51,023 nt of DNA from Kribbella albertanoniae. Its GTDB lineage: Bacteria > Actinomycetota > Actinomycetes > Propionibacteriales > Kribbellaceae. The DNA is taken from positions 1 to 51,023 of the forward strand of contig NZ_SMKA01000025.1 in assembly GCF_004348455.1 (NCBI RefSeq), given 5' to 3'. Shown piece by piece: positions 15,036-23,711 of this stretch. The position numbers and the translations under genes were made by a program. The number at the start of each line of letters is the position of its first letter. The first letter of the stretch is position 1. The notes under the pieces were generated by a model that ran no database searches, was not told the origin of the DNA, and was given only the letters and a program-made list of their open reading frames with translations.

Positions 15036-15542
15036 TCAGCCCATCGACTTCTTGCCGTCGATCGCCTCCCGGATGATGTCGGCGTGGCCGGCGTGCTGGG
15101 CGGTTTCGGCTGTTATGTGCAGGAACACCCGGCGAACCGACCAGAAGACGCCCGGCGGCTGCCAGGGTGCGGCAGGGAGTTCGTAAGCGGCGTTCAGGTC
15201 GAGGGTACGGACGAGGTCGTCGGTGGCAGCGGCGACCTTCTCGTACGACGCCAGTACGTCGGCCAGCGTCTCCCCGTCGATCAGCCGGAACTGGTCGGCC
15301 CACGCGGCGAGCACCTCCGGCGTGTACTCGGTCGGCGTCTCTTCGCTGGTACCCGTCCGCGCGAAATCGGCCCAGTGCTGCTCGACCGTGCTCACATGCT
15401 TGATCAGCCCGCCGATCGTCAGCTCGCTGACCGTGCTGCGGGTACTCGCCTGCTCGTCGGTGAGTCCCTCGGCGGCACTCCGCAGGAAGTACCGGTGCTT
15501 GCTCAGGAAGTCGAGGATGTCGTCCCGCTCGTTCGTCGTCAT
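15036..15542 (-). CDS. DinB-like four-helix protein
   Basis: 168 aa, DinB/DUF664 superfamily. The metal-binding histidines typical of the fold are visible: H49 in GGLIKHVSTVEQHW, and the pair in LHITAETAQHAGHADIIRE near the C-terminus. Members include thiol-dependent S-transferases and uncharacterised metalloproteins; the substrate here is unknown. The start is ATG 15542; TAGAGT lies six bases upstream, a leaderless-type -10. It converges on the small secreted protein gene with a 15-base gap. Confidence 0.88.
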   Translation of the reverse strand: MTTNERDDILDFLSKHRYFLRSAAEGLTDEQASTRSTVSELTIGGLIKHVSTVEQHWADFARTGTSEETPTEYTPEVLAAWADQFRLIDGETLADVLASYEKVAAATDDLVRTLDLNAAYELPAAPWQPPGVFWSVRRVFLHITAETAQHAGHADIIREAIDGKKSMG

Positions 15543-15636
15543 GCTTCGACTCTAGAAGGGGTAGCGGCCAGCTTGTGTCCGCTACTCAACCCAAAACCAG
15601 AAGACTTCCAGGAGCCCGAAACCTAGGCTGCCCAGC

Positions 15637-16137
15637 ATGGACCTGGCCATTCGCGCGCTACAGCCGGAAGACCCGGCAGTCATCTCCGCCGCCCTGGCAG
15701 AACTCGGCTGGAACAAGCCGGTCACGCAGTACGAGAAGTACCTGGCCGAGCAGAGCGAGGGCACCCGCGACGTGCTGGTGGCGTGGGTCGACAGCGAGTA
15801 CGCCGGCTATGTCACGGTCCGCTGGGAGTCGCCGTACGAGCCCTTCGGTGGTATCCCGGAGATCCAGGACTTCAATGTCCTCCCCAAACTCCGCCGCCAA
15901 GGCATCGGCACCGCCCTCATGGATGCCGCCGAAGCACGCGTCGCCACCCGCTCCGACACCGTCGGCATCGGCGTCGGCCTCTACCCCGACTACGGCAACG
16001 CCCAGCGCATGTACGTCCGCCGCGGCTACCTCCCCGACGGCCGAGGCCTCATCTACGACGGCCGCCAGGTCCCCCCGATGGAAACCGTCCGCAACGACGA
16101 CGACCTCACCCTGATGTTCACCAAGCGACTGGTCTGA
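15637..16137 (+). CDS. GNAT-family N-acetyltransferase
   Basis: 166 aa, single GNAT domain. The acetyl-CoA pyrophosphate loop is LRRQGIGTALMDAAE (about residues 86-100), preceded by the beta strand EIQDFNVLP and followed by the NAQRMYVRRGYLPDG segment. The substrate is unknown. ATG 15637 has TAGGCT seven bases upstream, so transcription probably begins at the start codon. Confidence 0.92.
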   Translation: MDLAIRALQPEDPAVISAALAELGWNKPVTQYEKYLAEQSEGTRDVLVAWVDSEYAGYVTVRWESPYEPFGGIPEIQDFNVLPKLRRQGIGTALMDAAEARVATRSDTVGIGVGLYPDYGNAQRMYVRRGYLPDGRGLIYDGRQVPPMETVRNDDDLTLMFTKRLV

Positions 16138-16165
16138 GGCGAACCGCCTGTACGCCGAACGTGAC

Positions 16166-16987
16166 CTACAACTGCTGTAGCCGCTGCTGGATGGCCGCAG
16201 GGCAGCGAGTGTCGTGGTCGTCGGTGCACAGCATCGCCGCCGGGTCGTCGAGAACGAGTTGACGGGTCGCCTCGAGGATGGCGGCGATCGGTATCCGCCG
16301 GGCGCGGCAGTCGCCGATCATGACCTCGGTGGTTGCCTGGCGCAACAAAGGCTCGATCAGGTCGAAGTGATGGCTCGAGCCGGAGATGTTCGGGAGCTCC
16401 GCCCACGACCCGTCACCGATCTTCGCGTACCGGTAGAACCGCGACCGCCCCAACTGCTGCTCAGCCAGGTGGATCGTCGTATTCGATGTGTGCCCGACTC
16501 CCAGCAGCAGCACGTCACCCCCGAGCGCCTCGATCGGCCCGAGCGGCCAGTCGTGCCGCTGCGCCGCCAGCACCTCCGCCGCCCGCTCCCCCACGGCCAG
16601 CCACGCCATCAACGGATGCGAACTCCGCAACGGCGCGAACGACGTCCGCAGTACGTCGGGAATCCGCCCCAGCCACCGGTCAACCGGCAGATCGTCCCGG
16701 TACGCCGTCGCCTGCGCCACGCTCGCGTCAAAGGTCGCCCAGTCCTCGGCCGGCGGATACGCGTTATGCGGCCGCTCCAACCCCGGCGGCACCACCACCC
16801 CGGTCAGATCGAACGTCCAGCCCGGCATCAACACGGTCCCGCACGTGTCGACCAGCGCTTGGCACACCGCCTCCGCACCACCGTCGACGTACCCGAAGGA
16901 CTTGAGCGAGGAGTGCACAAGTACGTCGGACGATCGGTCCAACCCCAACCGCCGCAGACCGTCCGCAACCTCATCCTTGGTGACCAT
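16166..16987 (-). CDS. AAC(3)-family aminoglycoside N-acetyltransferase-like protein
   Basis: 273 aa, the usual size. The family pattern is good: DVLVHSSLKSFGYVDGGAEAVCQAL at the N-terminus, the acceptor region LRTSFAPLRSSHPLMAWLAVG, and the acetyl-CoA site GGDVLLLGVGHTSNTTIHLAEQ. AAC(3) enzymes acetylate the 3-amino group of the 2-deoxystreptamine ring; many chromosomal relatives act on other amines, so resistance is not proven. The C-terminus (DDHDTRCPAAIQQRLQQL) is a little unusual. The start is ATG 16987. Two GNAT genes flank it, but they are unrelated to its fold. Confidence 0.88.
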   Translation of the reverse strand: MVTKDEVADGLRRLGLDRSSDVLVHSSLKSFGYVDGGAEAVCQALVDTCGTVLMPGWTFDLTGVVVPPGLERPHNAYPPAEDWATFDASVAQATAYRDDLPVDRWLGRIPDVLRTSFAPLRSSHPLMAWLAVGERAAEVLAAQRHDWPLGPIEALGGDVLLLGVGHTSNTTIHLAEQQLGRSRFYRYAKIGDGSWAELPNISGSSHHFDLIEPLLRQATTEVMIGDCRARRIPIAAILEATRQLVLDDPAAMLCTDDHDTRCPAAIQQRLQQL

Positions 16988-17034
16988 CGCAAAAGCATGT
17001 CAGCCCGAAGTCCACATCGCCTTAGAATTTCCGC

Positions 17035-17784
17035 ATGCGTGAGCGGGTTCTGAGGGCGGCGGCTGAGTGGGTTTGGGTGCCGCCGGATGCCGTCGATGTG
17101 GTGACTGATGACTATCGGATGATTGTGTACGGCGGGCGCGGGCCCTCGGTGCTGTGGTCGTCGACGACGCGTCCGCTGGATGAGTTGATCGGGGAGATGC
17201 GGGAGCGGGCGCCGGACGGTACGGCGTTGCGGTGGTGGGTCGACGCTCGAACGCTCCCCGCCGATACCGGGGAAATCCTGCAGAGCAAGGGTTTCACTCA
17301 GGTCGAGGAGCTCGAGATTCTGGCCCGGCCGCTGAGCGGGGACCTGGCGGCGGAGCTCGACGTACCGGGTGATGTTGTGGTTCGGCAGGCGTTGGATGCC
17401 GAGAGCATCGAGCTGGCCGCGAACGTGGACTCGGAGGTGTTCGGCTGGCCGCCGCCGAGCCGGAACGAGCTTGATCATGAGGCTGCCGCAGTGGCGCGTG
17501 GGGAGCGGTCGCCGGGGCGGTTCCTTGCGGAGATCGACGGCGAGATCGTGGGGACGTCCGGGTACACGTTGCTGGGTGACGTGGTGCGGCTGTGGGGTGG
17601 CAGTGTTCTTGAGAAGGCGCGCGGTCGTGGCGTCTATCGCGCGCTGATTGCCGCGCGCTGCCGGGCCGCCCAGGAAGCCGGCGCAACGCTCGCGCTCGTC
17701 ACCGCCCGGACTGCGACCAGCGCACCTACCCTCCGACGGATCGGATTCGTTGCCTACGGCACCAAATACTGCTTCCAGCTCTGA
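17035..17784 (+). CDS. GNAT-family N-acetyltransferase with N-terminal extension
   Basis: 249 aa. The C-terminal half (about 120-249) is a GNAT domain with the acetyl-CoA loop EKARGRGVYRALIAARC and a closing TLRRIGFVAYGTKYCF. The N-terminal 115 residues resemble a degenerate second GNAT-like half (RPLDELIGEMRERAPDGTALRWWVDARTLP), as in many tandem GNATs. The substrate is unknown. ATG 17035 has TAGAAT six bases upstream (leaderless). Confidence 0.88.
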   Translation: MRERVLRAAAEWVWVPPDAVDVVTDDYRMIVYGGRGPSVLWSSTTRPLDELIGEMRERAPDGTALRWWVDARTLPADTGEILQSKGFTQVEELEILARPLSGDLAAELDVPGDVVVRQALDAESIELAANVDSEVFGWPPPSRNELDHEAAAVARGERSPGRFLAEIDGEIVGTSGYTLLGDVVRLWGGSVLEKARGRGVYRALIAARCRAAQEAGATLALVTARTATSAPTLRRIGFVAYGTKYCFQL

Positions 17785-17813
17785 CCTTGCACCCAAATGA
17801 GAGGGTTGGTCCT

Positions 17814-18566
17814 GTGGCGGCGTTGAAGCGGTGGGTACTGGCAGCTGGACTCAGTCTCGGACTGATCTGGTCCGTGGTCGTCTCGAGCTCTATGCCGAGT
17901 TGGTGGGATCCGAGCAAGTCCTGTTTCGACAAGCTCGGCCCGTCAGTCGGCCCGGACGCGACCGTGCACACGAGTTGGTTCCCGCCGTCCGCGACCTGCG
18001 ACTTCGGCGGCGGCGACGTCCGCGACTACCTCAGCACCACAAACTCAGTGCTCCTGTCGATCACCGGGATCCTGGTGCTGACCCTGACAGCAGTCGGCAT
18101 CGTCCTCACCCTCCGCACCCTCAAGGGCGACCCAGGCCCCACCAGGTCAGCCGACGGTGCCGACCTGACCCGCCGGCACCGCAACCACCTCCTGTACGGC
18201 GCCCTCGACGTACTGGTCGTCGTCGCGATCCTGTCCGCCGTCAACGTGGCCGCGATCGTGTTCGGCGAGATCATCGGCGGCGTCCTTTTCGCCATCACGA
18301 CAGTCGCCGGCCTGGCCGCCCTCGCCACCGTCCTCGACCGGCACACCGGCCCACTCCCCAGTACGGCGCTCGCCAGCCGCCGCCGAGGCGCAGCGGCCGG
18401 CGGGATCCTCTTCGGCGTGATCTTCGGGGCGACCGCCCTCACCGGGCAGCTCCCGTTCTTCCGCCTCTGGGCCGCCCCGCTCGCCGCCATCACCTACGCC
18501 GTCGTCGTGCACGTCCAGTGGACTAAAGCTGCGACCCACCAGTCGCATCCAGCGTCTGCCCAGTGA
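17814..18566 (+). CDS. Integral membrane protein, about five helices
   Basis: 250 aa, family not recognised. Predicted membrane helices: about residues 5-25, 82-102, 135-155, 158-178, and two near 200-240. The first loop is extracytoplasmic-like and has two cysteines (SKSCFDKLGP and ATCDFGGGD) that may form a disulfide. GTG 17814 is preceded by GAGGG eight bases upstream; TTG 17787 is a weaker alternative. Its end overlaps the end of the convergent SDR gene by 44 bases. Confidence 0.75.
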   Translation: MAALKRWVLAAGLSLGLIWSVVVSSSMPSWWDPSKSCFDKLGPSVGPDATVHTSWFPPSATCDFGGGDVRDYLSTTNSVLLSITGILVLTLTAVGIVLTLRTLKGDPGPTRSADGADLTRRHRNHLLYGALDVLVVVAILSAVNVAAIVFGEIIGGVLFAITTVAGLAALATVLDRHTGPLPSTALASRRRGAAAGGILFGVIFGATALTGQLPFFRLWAAPLAAITYAVVVHVQWTKAATHQSHPASAQ

Positions 18567-19251
18567 CCCACCGCGCGTCGCCCGACGCCACGAAGGCGAC
18601 CACGTCGGCGACCTCAGCCGGCTGACCGACCGCGTCGAACACCGAGTACGCCGCGGCCGCGCGCGCCGCGTCCGGATCCGCGAGCCAGCCGTTCATTTCG
18701 GTCTCGATGATCCCGGGCGCGACCGTGTTCACCGTGATCGCGCGCGGCCCGAGCTCCTTGGCCATCGCCAGTGTCAGCGTGTTCAGCGCGCCCTTCGTCA
18801 TCGAGTACGCCGTGTCCTCGGGGAACGCGATCCGGGTCACGCCGGATCCGATGTTGATGATCCGCCCACCGTCCCGCAGCCGCGGAATCGCCTGCTGCAC
18901 CAGGAAGAACGGCGCCTTGGCGTTCACCGCGAACAGCCGATCGAACCACTCCGCCGTGACGTCCGCGATCGGCTGGTGCCGCCCGATCCCGGCGTTGTTC
19001 ACCAGAATGTCCAGCCCGTCGGCCGCCTCGTCGAACGCGGCCCACAACCCGTCCAGCGGTCCCGCCAGATCGGCCTTCAGCGCGAACGCCTGCCCACCGC
19101 GCGCCTCGATCTCCCGAATGGTCCGCGCAGCCGCACTGTCGTCACTGCCGTAATGCACTCCGACCCGCACCCCGTCCGCAGCCAGCCGCAGGGCGATCGC
19201 CCGCCCGATCCCCCGGCTGCCACCGGTCACCAATGCAGTCCTCATCCTCAC
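18523..19251 (-). CDS. SDR-family oxidoreductase
   Basis: 242 aa classical short-chain dehydrogenase. NAD(P) site TGGSRGIGRAIA, NNAGIG motif, and catalytic S/Y/K in NIGSGVTR and AYSMTKGAL. The C-terminal VTGQTLDATGG is the standard ending. The TGGSRGIG glycine pattern with downstream basic residues resembles FabG-like enzymes. GTG 19251 follows AAAGGA; an ATG two codons in is also possible. Divergent from a TetR gene with two palindromic boxes between, so it is presumably repressed by that protein and acts on the inducer or a related carbonyl/alcohol. Confidence 0.93.
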   Translation of the reverse strand: MRMRTALVTGGSRGIGRAIALRLAADGVRVGVHYGSDDSAAARTIREIEARGGQAFALKADLAGPLDGLWAAFDEAADGLDILVNNAGIGRHQPIADVTAEWFDRLFAVNAKAPFFLVQQAIPRLRDGGRIINIGSGVTRIAFPEDTAYSMTKGALNTLTLAMAKELGPRAITVNTVAPGIIETEMNGWLADPDAARAAAAYSVFDAVGQPAEVADVVAFVASGDARWVTGQTLDATGGSQL

Positions 19252-19258
19252 GAATCCT

Positions 19259-19316
19259 TTCTCTAGCGGTCGTTACAGAAAGGACTGTAACACATTCTCT
19301 AGCGACCGTTATAGAA
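19259..19316. promoter_or_regulatory. Twin palindromic TetR operators between the SDR and tetR genes
   Basis: Two 22-base boxes (19259-19280 and 19295-19316) share the core CTAGCGRYCGTTAYAG with TT.../...AA ends, each a near-palindrome, centred 36 bases apart. The second also lies inside CACATTCT/AGAATGTG arms (19291-19298 and 19313-19320). TAGAAT at 19312-19317, the likely -10 of tetR, is inside the second box, so binding would block tetR transcription. Confidence 0.8.
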
Positions 19317-19324
19317 TGTGACCC

Positions 19325-19984
19325 ATGACCGAGACCCGCCGCGGACGGCCGCGCTCCTTCGACCGCGAGGCCGCGCTCGAGCAAGCGCTGCTGACGTTCT
19401 GGGAGCGTGGGTACGACGCCACCTCGGTCAGCGATCTGACCGCGGCGCTCGGGATCGGCGCCCCGAGCCTGTACGCCGCCTTCGGGGACAAGCGCAGTTT
19501 GTTCAACGAGGTCATCACCCGCTACCAGGCGACCCACGGCGCGTTCACCAGCCGCGCGCTCGACGAGGAACCGACCGCCCGGGCGGCGATCACCCGCATC
19601 CTGCGCGAGGCCGCCACCGAGTACACGGCGACCGGTCACGCCCCCGGCTGCCTGATCATCAGCGCGGCCCAGAACACGGTTCCCGCCTCGGCCGAGGTGG
19701 CCGAGCAGCTCCGCGAGATCCGCCGCCACAACGTCGCCGTACTGCGCGATCGGATCCAGTCCGACCTCGACGCCGGCGTGCTCCCGGCCGGCACCGACGC
19801 CGAAGCACTCGCGGGCTTCTTCGCCGCCACGATCCAGGGCATGTCACAGCAGGCCCGCGACGGCGCCACCCGCCGGCAACTGCTGCAGACCGCCGAGCTC
19901 GCGCTCGCCGTCTGGGACGCTCCAGCGCCCGCCATACGCCGTCGTCGTACGCCGCCAGTGGGCCAGAACTCCTACCCAGGCTGA
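19325..19984 (+). CDS. TetR-family regulator
   Basis: 219 aa. The DNA-binding part is RGRPRSFDREAALEQALLTFWERGYDATSVSDLTAALGIGAPSLYAAFGDKRSLFNEVI. The domain after it (ATGHAPGCLIISAAQNTVPAS) is of the AcrR/TetR_C type often next to SDR or oxidoreductase genes. ATG 19325 lies seven bases after TAGAAT, a leaderless promoter that overlaps an operator box. The last 13 bases overlap the end of the convergent FAD oxidoreductase gene. Confidence 0.92.
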   Translation: MTETRRGRPRSFDREAALEQALLTFWERGYDATSVSDLTAALGIGAPSLYAAFGDKRSLFNEVITRYQATHGAFTSRALDEEPTARAAITRILREAATEYTATGHAPGCLIISAAQNTVPASAEVAEQLREIRRHNVAVLRDRIQSDLDAGVLPAGTDAEALAGFFAATIQGMSQQARDGATRRQLLQTAELALAVWDAPAPAIRRRRTPPVGQNSYPG

Positions 19985-21342
19985 ATGTTCTGATTGAGGT
20001 GGAACAGGTTGCCGGGGTCGAACTCACTCTTGACCTTCGCCAACCGGCGGTAGTTGTCCTCGCCGAATCCGGCGATCACGCGGCTGCGTCCCTCGTCCCC
20101 GATGAAGTTCAGGTACACGTAACCGGTCGACCATTCCGCAAGATCGGCGCAGACGGCCCGCGCCCACCGGATCCCCTGCTCGTCGTCGGCCGGATCTGTC
20201 CACAGTCCGAGCGGGTGCGCCACCCACGCCGCCTCGCGGTGCGGCTGCGGCCACTGTTCCGCAGCACGCCGTACGGCGCCTCCCCACGGCACGATCGCCT
20301 GTTGCGACGGGGACGGCGAGACCATGTCCGCCGACCTGTCGGCGAAGACCTGGATCGCGGGATCGGGGAACGACGCCAGGTGCTCCGCCGACCAGTAGTT
20401 GCGGAAACCGGGCGGATCGTCGAGGGCGGACTGGATATCGGCGTACGGCATCTCCGCGATCAGCACGCCGTCCGGCGACAGGGCGAACATCGGCGCGAAT
20501 ACCTCCCGCAGCTCGGCCTCGGTCCCCGCGTAGACCCCCGCGAGACCGACAGCCAATTGGCCCTGGAGGTGAGCCGGCACGAACTCCTCCGGTGGCCCGG
20601 TCAGGTAGATCACGCCGCCGCCGAGCTCCTCAGGAACACCCTGCTCGACCAGGTCCCGGTAGGCGCGCAGCACGTCGGGCCCCGCCGAGGCCGGCCACAG
20701 CAGTAGCGCCAAGGTGGTGGCCGGCAGGTCCTGCAGCCGGAAGGTCAGAGAGGTCGCGACACCGAAGTTGCCACCACCACCGTGCAGCGCCCAGAACAGC
20801 TCGCTGTTCCTCGTCTCGTCCGCGATCACCAACTGTCCGTCCGCGGTGACGAGTTCGACCGAGATCAGCGAGTCGGAGGCGAGTCCGAACTTCCGCTCCA
20901 GCCAGCCGGATCCACCGCCGAGGGTCAGACCGGCGACCCCGGTCGTCGACACCCGGCCGCCGGTCGTCGCCAGCAGGTACTTCTGCGTCGCGCGGTCGAA
21001 GTCACCCCAGGTAGCGCCGCCACCGACCCGCGCGATCCGGGCCTCCGGGTCGACCTGGACGCTGTTCATCCGCCGGAGATCGACGACCAGGCCGCCCTCA
21101 CTGAGAGCGGTCCCGGCCACCCCGTGACCGCCGCCCCGGACCGCGATCTCCAGGCGCTGCTCAACGCCGTACCGGATGGCGGCCTGCACGTCGGCGGCCG
21201 ATTCGCATTGTGCGATCGCCGCCGGCCGCTTGTCGATCATGCTGTTGAAGATCGCCCTGGCCTCGTCGTACGCCGCGTCGCCGTCGCGCAGCAGCACTCC
21301 CCCGAAACCCTGCGGTCTCCGCCCCTCAACTGTGCTGGACAT
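19972..21342 (-). CDS. FAD-linked oxidoreductase (BBE/PCMH type)
   Basis: 456 aa, berberine-bridge-like flavoprotein. The FAD domain has the covalent-attachment histidine in VRGGGHGVAG (about residue 73), GGGATWGDFD, and TTGVAGLTLGGGSGWL. The second cysteine seen in bicovalent members is absent from the usual site (GRVSTTGVAG), so attachment is probably through His alone. The BBE C-terminal motif NLFHLNQNI is present. Such enzymes oxidise sugars, alcohols or secondary metabolites; no biosynthetic cluster is nearby. ATG 21342 with GGGAGAA upstream. No Tat or Sec signal, so cytoplasmic. Confidence 0.92.
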   Translation of the reverse strand: MSSTVEGRRPQGFGGVLLRDGDAAYDEARAIFNSMIDKRPAAIAQCESAADVQAAIRYGVEQRLEIAVRGGGHGVAGTALSEGGLVVDLRRMNSVQVDPEARIARVGGGATWGDFDRATQKYLLATTGGRVSTTGVAGLTLGGGSGWLERKFGLASDSLISVELVTADGQLVIADETRNSELFWALHGGGGNFGVATSLTFRLQDLPATTLALLLWPASAGPDVLRAYRDLVEQGVPEELGGGVIYLTGPPEEFVPAHLQGQLAVGLAGVYAGTEAELREVFAPMFALSPDGVLIAEMPYADIQSALDDPPGFRNYWSAEHLASFPDPAIQVFADRSADMVSPSPSQQAIVPWGGAVRRAAEQWPQPHREAAWVAHPLGLWTDPADDEQGIRWARAVCADLAEWSTGYVYLNFIGDEGRSRVIAGFGEDNYRRLAKVKSEFDPGNLFHLNQNIQPG

Positions 21343-21491
21343 GTGTTTCTCCCGTTGGCCACTCCCCCAGGTGATCCATCGATCGTGCGCCGCCGCACCG
21401 GGGACGTCAACGATTCGGCGCTTACGTCCTGCTGACGCGATCGTCCGTGCACCAAGGGTTCTCGGCGAAGCCGCACGGTAGGGTCGGAGCC

Positions 21492-22712
21492 GTGAGCATC
21501 ATCGGCGGCGCAGGGCAGGTCCTCGGCGAGGACGAGGTGACGACGTTCATCGGTGATGCCCTGGCCGGTGCCGGGCTGGAGGGGCGCAGCGTCTGCGTGA
21601 TCGTTCCGGATGCGACCCGGAGCTGCCCGCTGCCGCTACTCATTCGTGCGGTTCACCAGGCGCTGGCCGGCCGGGTCAGCAAGCTCACCATCTTGATTGC
21701 CCTCGGCACCCATGCCGAGATGACGCGCGACGAGCTCCGCGAACACCTCGGCGCCGAGTACGACGATGTCCTCAATCACGAGTGGTGGAAGCCGGAAACC
21801 TTCGTCGACCTCGGCACGATCAGCGCCGAGCGCGTCCGCGAGATCTCCGGCGGAATGCTGAATGACGAAGTACCGGTCCGGCTCAACAAGGCGGTCGTCG
21901 AGCACGACGTTGCCCTCGTTGTCGGACCGGTCTTCCCGCATGAGGTGGTTGGTTTCTCCGGTGGGAACAAGTACTTCTTCCCCGGTGTCGCCGGCCAGGA
22001 GGTCATCGACGTCTCGCACTGGCTCGGCGCCCTGATCACCAGCGCCAGCATCATCGGCACGCTCGGTGTCACGCCGGTGCGCGCCCTCATCAACGAGGCG
22101 GCCGCGCTGATCCCGGCGGAGAAGCTCGCGCTCGCCGTGGTCGCCCAGTCCGGCACGGACGCCCTGCACGCCATCGCCTTCGGGAACACCATCGAGGCTT
22201 GGCAGGCGGCCGCCGAGGTCTCCGCCCAGACCCACGTGACCTACCTCGACCGACCGGTACGCCGGGTCGTGTCCGTGATGCCCACGAAGTACGCCGACAT
22301 CTGGACCGCGGCCAAGGGTTTCTACAAGCTCGAGCCGGTGGTCGCCGACGGCGGCGAGGTCATCCTGTACGCCCCGCACGTCACCCAGATCGCCGCGATG
22401 CATCCCGAGATCGAGGAGATCGGCTACCACTGCCGCGACTACTTCCTCGGCCAGTGGGAGAAGTTCCGCGACGTCCACTGGGGCGTCCTGGCGCACTCGA
22501 CCCACCTCCGCGGCGCCGGCACCTGGGACCCGGCCACCGGCGAACACCTCCGCGTTCAGGTAACCCTGGCCACCGGCATCCCCGAGCACGTAGTCCGCCG
22601 CGCGAACCTCAACTACCTCGACCCCGCCACCGTCGACCTGGCCAAGTACGCCGACGATCCGGACACCCTCGTCGTACCGAACGCCGGCGAGGTCCTGCAC
22701 CGGCTGGCCTGA
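21492..22712 (+). CDS. LarA-like nickel-pincer racemase/epimerase
   Basis: 406 aa, DUF2088/LarA family. LarA racemises lactate with a nickel-pincer nucleotide bound to a lysine. The signature HEVVGFSGGNKYFFPG contains H150 and K160, with H176 in DVSHWLG; the 10- and 16-residue spacings match the LarA histidine-lysine-histidine set. PDATR and LGTHAEM (H74) are also present. The fit is good, but the substrate of the many LarA homologues varies, and no larB, larC or larE cofactor genes are in this window. GTG 21492 lies seven bases after TAGGGT. Its stop abuts the stop of the convergent CU044_5270 gene in TGATCA. Confidence 0.85.
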   Translation: MSIIGGAGQVLGEDEVTTFIGDALAGAGLEGRSVCVIVPDATRSCPLPLLIRAVHQALAGRVSKLTILIALGTHAEMTRDELREHLGAEYDDVLNHEWWKPETFVDLGTISAERVREISGGMLNDEVPVRLNKAVVEHDVALVVGPVFPHEVVGFSGGNKYFFPGVAGQEVIDVSHWLGALITSASIIGTLGVTPVRALINEAAALIPAEKLALAVVAQSGTDALHAIAFGNTIEAWQAAAEVSAQTHVTYLDRPVRRVVSVMPTKYADIWTAAKGFYKLEPVVADGGEVILYAPHVTQIAAMHPEIEEIGYHCRDYFLGQWEKFRDVHWGVLAHSTHLRGAGTWDPATGEHLRVQVTLATGIPEHVVRRANLNYLDPATVDLAKYADDPDTLVVPNAGEVLHRLA

Positions 22713-23711
22713 TCAGCGCACAGCGGTGGAGGGTTTCTGCGGCAGACGATCCGTCCAGCCGGCCTCGAGCAGGACGCTGCTCGACGCCTTCACCTTCGCG
22801 TCATAGGTTGAGCTCAGCAAGGTGCCGGCGCTGGTGTCGATGATGATGCTGGCCCTGCCGGGTTGGTTCGCTGGGCCAGCGGTGCTGAGGGCGAATTCGG
22901 TCCCCTTGCGGCCGATCGGATCGCTGACGCCGGTCCGCATCTGGATGCCGGGGATGGCCGCCAGGACCCGGAGCGCCGCGCCCCTGAGTTGCGGAGAAGC
23001 CGGCGTCTCGAACAGCAGCCTGGCAGCCGCTTGGAAGACGTAGCGATCCGCCTCGGCCGGCTGCTCAAGACCAGCCAACAGGCGGGTGCGGAGCTGCACC
23101 ACGTCGGTAGGCAGCGCGTTGATCTCCGCGACGGTCCACGACGTACTTCTCCCCTCGGGAAACGCTGGGTCCCCGCCGTTGTCCGGTGGAAGTTTGTCGA
23201 GCGACGGGCGGGCCGGCCGGAGGCCGAGGTCGACGAGACCCAGCCAGGCAGCGGCGCCGGCTTGTGCCGGTACCCAGGTTTCGGTGATCCGTCGACGCTC
23301 CAGGTTGGAGGCGGGACGCCCGACGCGAGTGGCACGGATGGTCTCAAGCCAGCGCGTCCGGAAGTACTTGCCGGACGGCGTCGCCTGCTGCTCCTGCCGG
23401 ACAGCCGCGGAGACCAGCACCTGGTCCGCCGTCGCGGTGTGACCGTCAGGGACCACACCGATGACGCCAGGATGCTGTGCCGCACCCTCGCCGGAAGACA
23501 GCAACGGGAGCCCGAGCAGACCGAGGGCGACCAGCGCACCGCAGGCGGTGAGGGCGAGCCCCACCTTGACCCGGCCGATCGGCTGACGGCGCCGGTTCGT
23601 TGCCTTCCGCCCCATTGCCTGCAACTCGTTCCTGGTGGTCGCGGCGACGTCCCGGCGCAGACCGTCCGGCTCCGGCGGAAACGCCGTACGGACCATGTCG
23701 AACTCGTTCAC
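22713..23711 (-). CDS. CU044_5270-family protein, ECF sigma partner
   Basis: 332 aa. A cytoplasmic N-terminal 50 residues (FDMVRTAFPPEPDGLRRDVAATTRNEL), one transmembrane helix (about 51-72, VGLALTACGALVALGLLGLPLL), and a large outer domain of unknown fold. This layout and the N-terminal pattern match the CU044_5270 family, found downstream of ECF sigma genes and thought to act as anti-sigma or membrane sensor. The start is GTG 23711, overlapping the sigma stop as GTGA, so the two are coupled. In this operon it is the third gene after a protease and the sigma factor. Confidence 0.83.
   Translation of the reverse strand: MNEFDMVRTAFPPEPDGLRRDVAATTRNELQAMGRKATNRRRQPIGRVKVGLALTACGALVALGLLGLPLLSSGEGAAQHPGVIGVVPDGHTATADQVLVSAAVRQEQQATPSGKYFRTRWLETIRATRVGRPASNLERRRITETWVPAQAGAAAWLGLVDLGLRPARPSLDKLPPDNGGDPAFPEGRSTSWTVAEINALPTDVVQLRTRLLAGLEQPAEADRYVFQAAARLLFETPASPQLRGAALRVLAAIPGIQMRTGVSDPIGRKGTEFALSTAGPANQPGRASIIIDTSAGTLLSSTYDAKVKASSSVLLEAGWTDRLPQKPSTAVR

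Noticed and set aside
16166..17784. AAC(3) plus flanking GNAT genes as an acquired resistance cassette
   Set aside because: Base composition and leaderless start pattern match neighbours; no integron, transposase or repeats are present.
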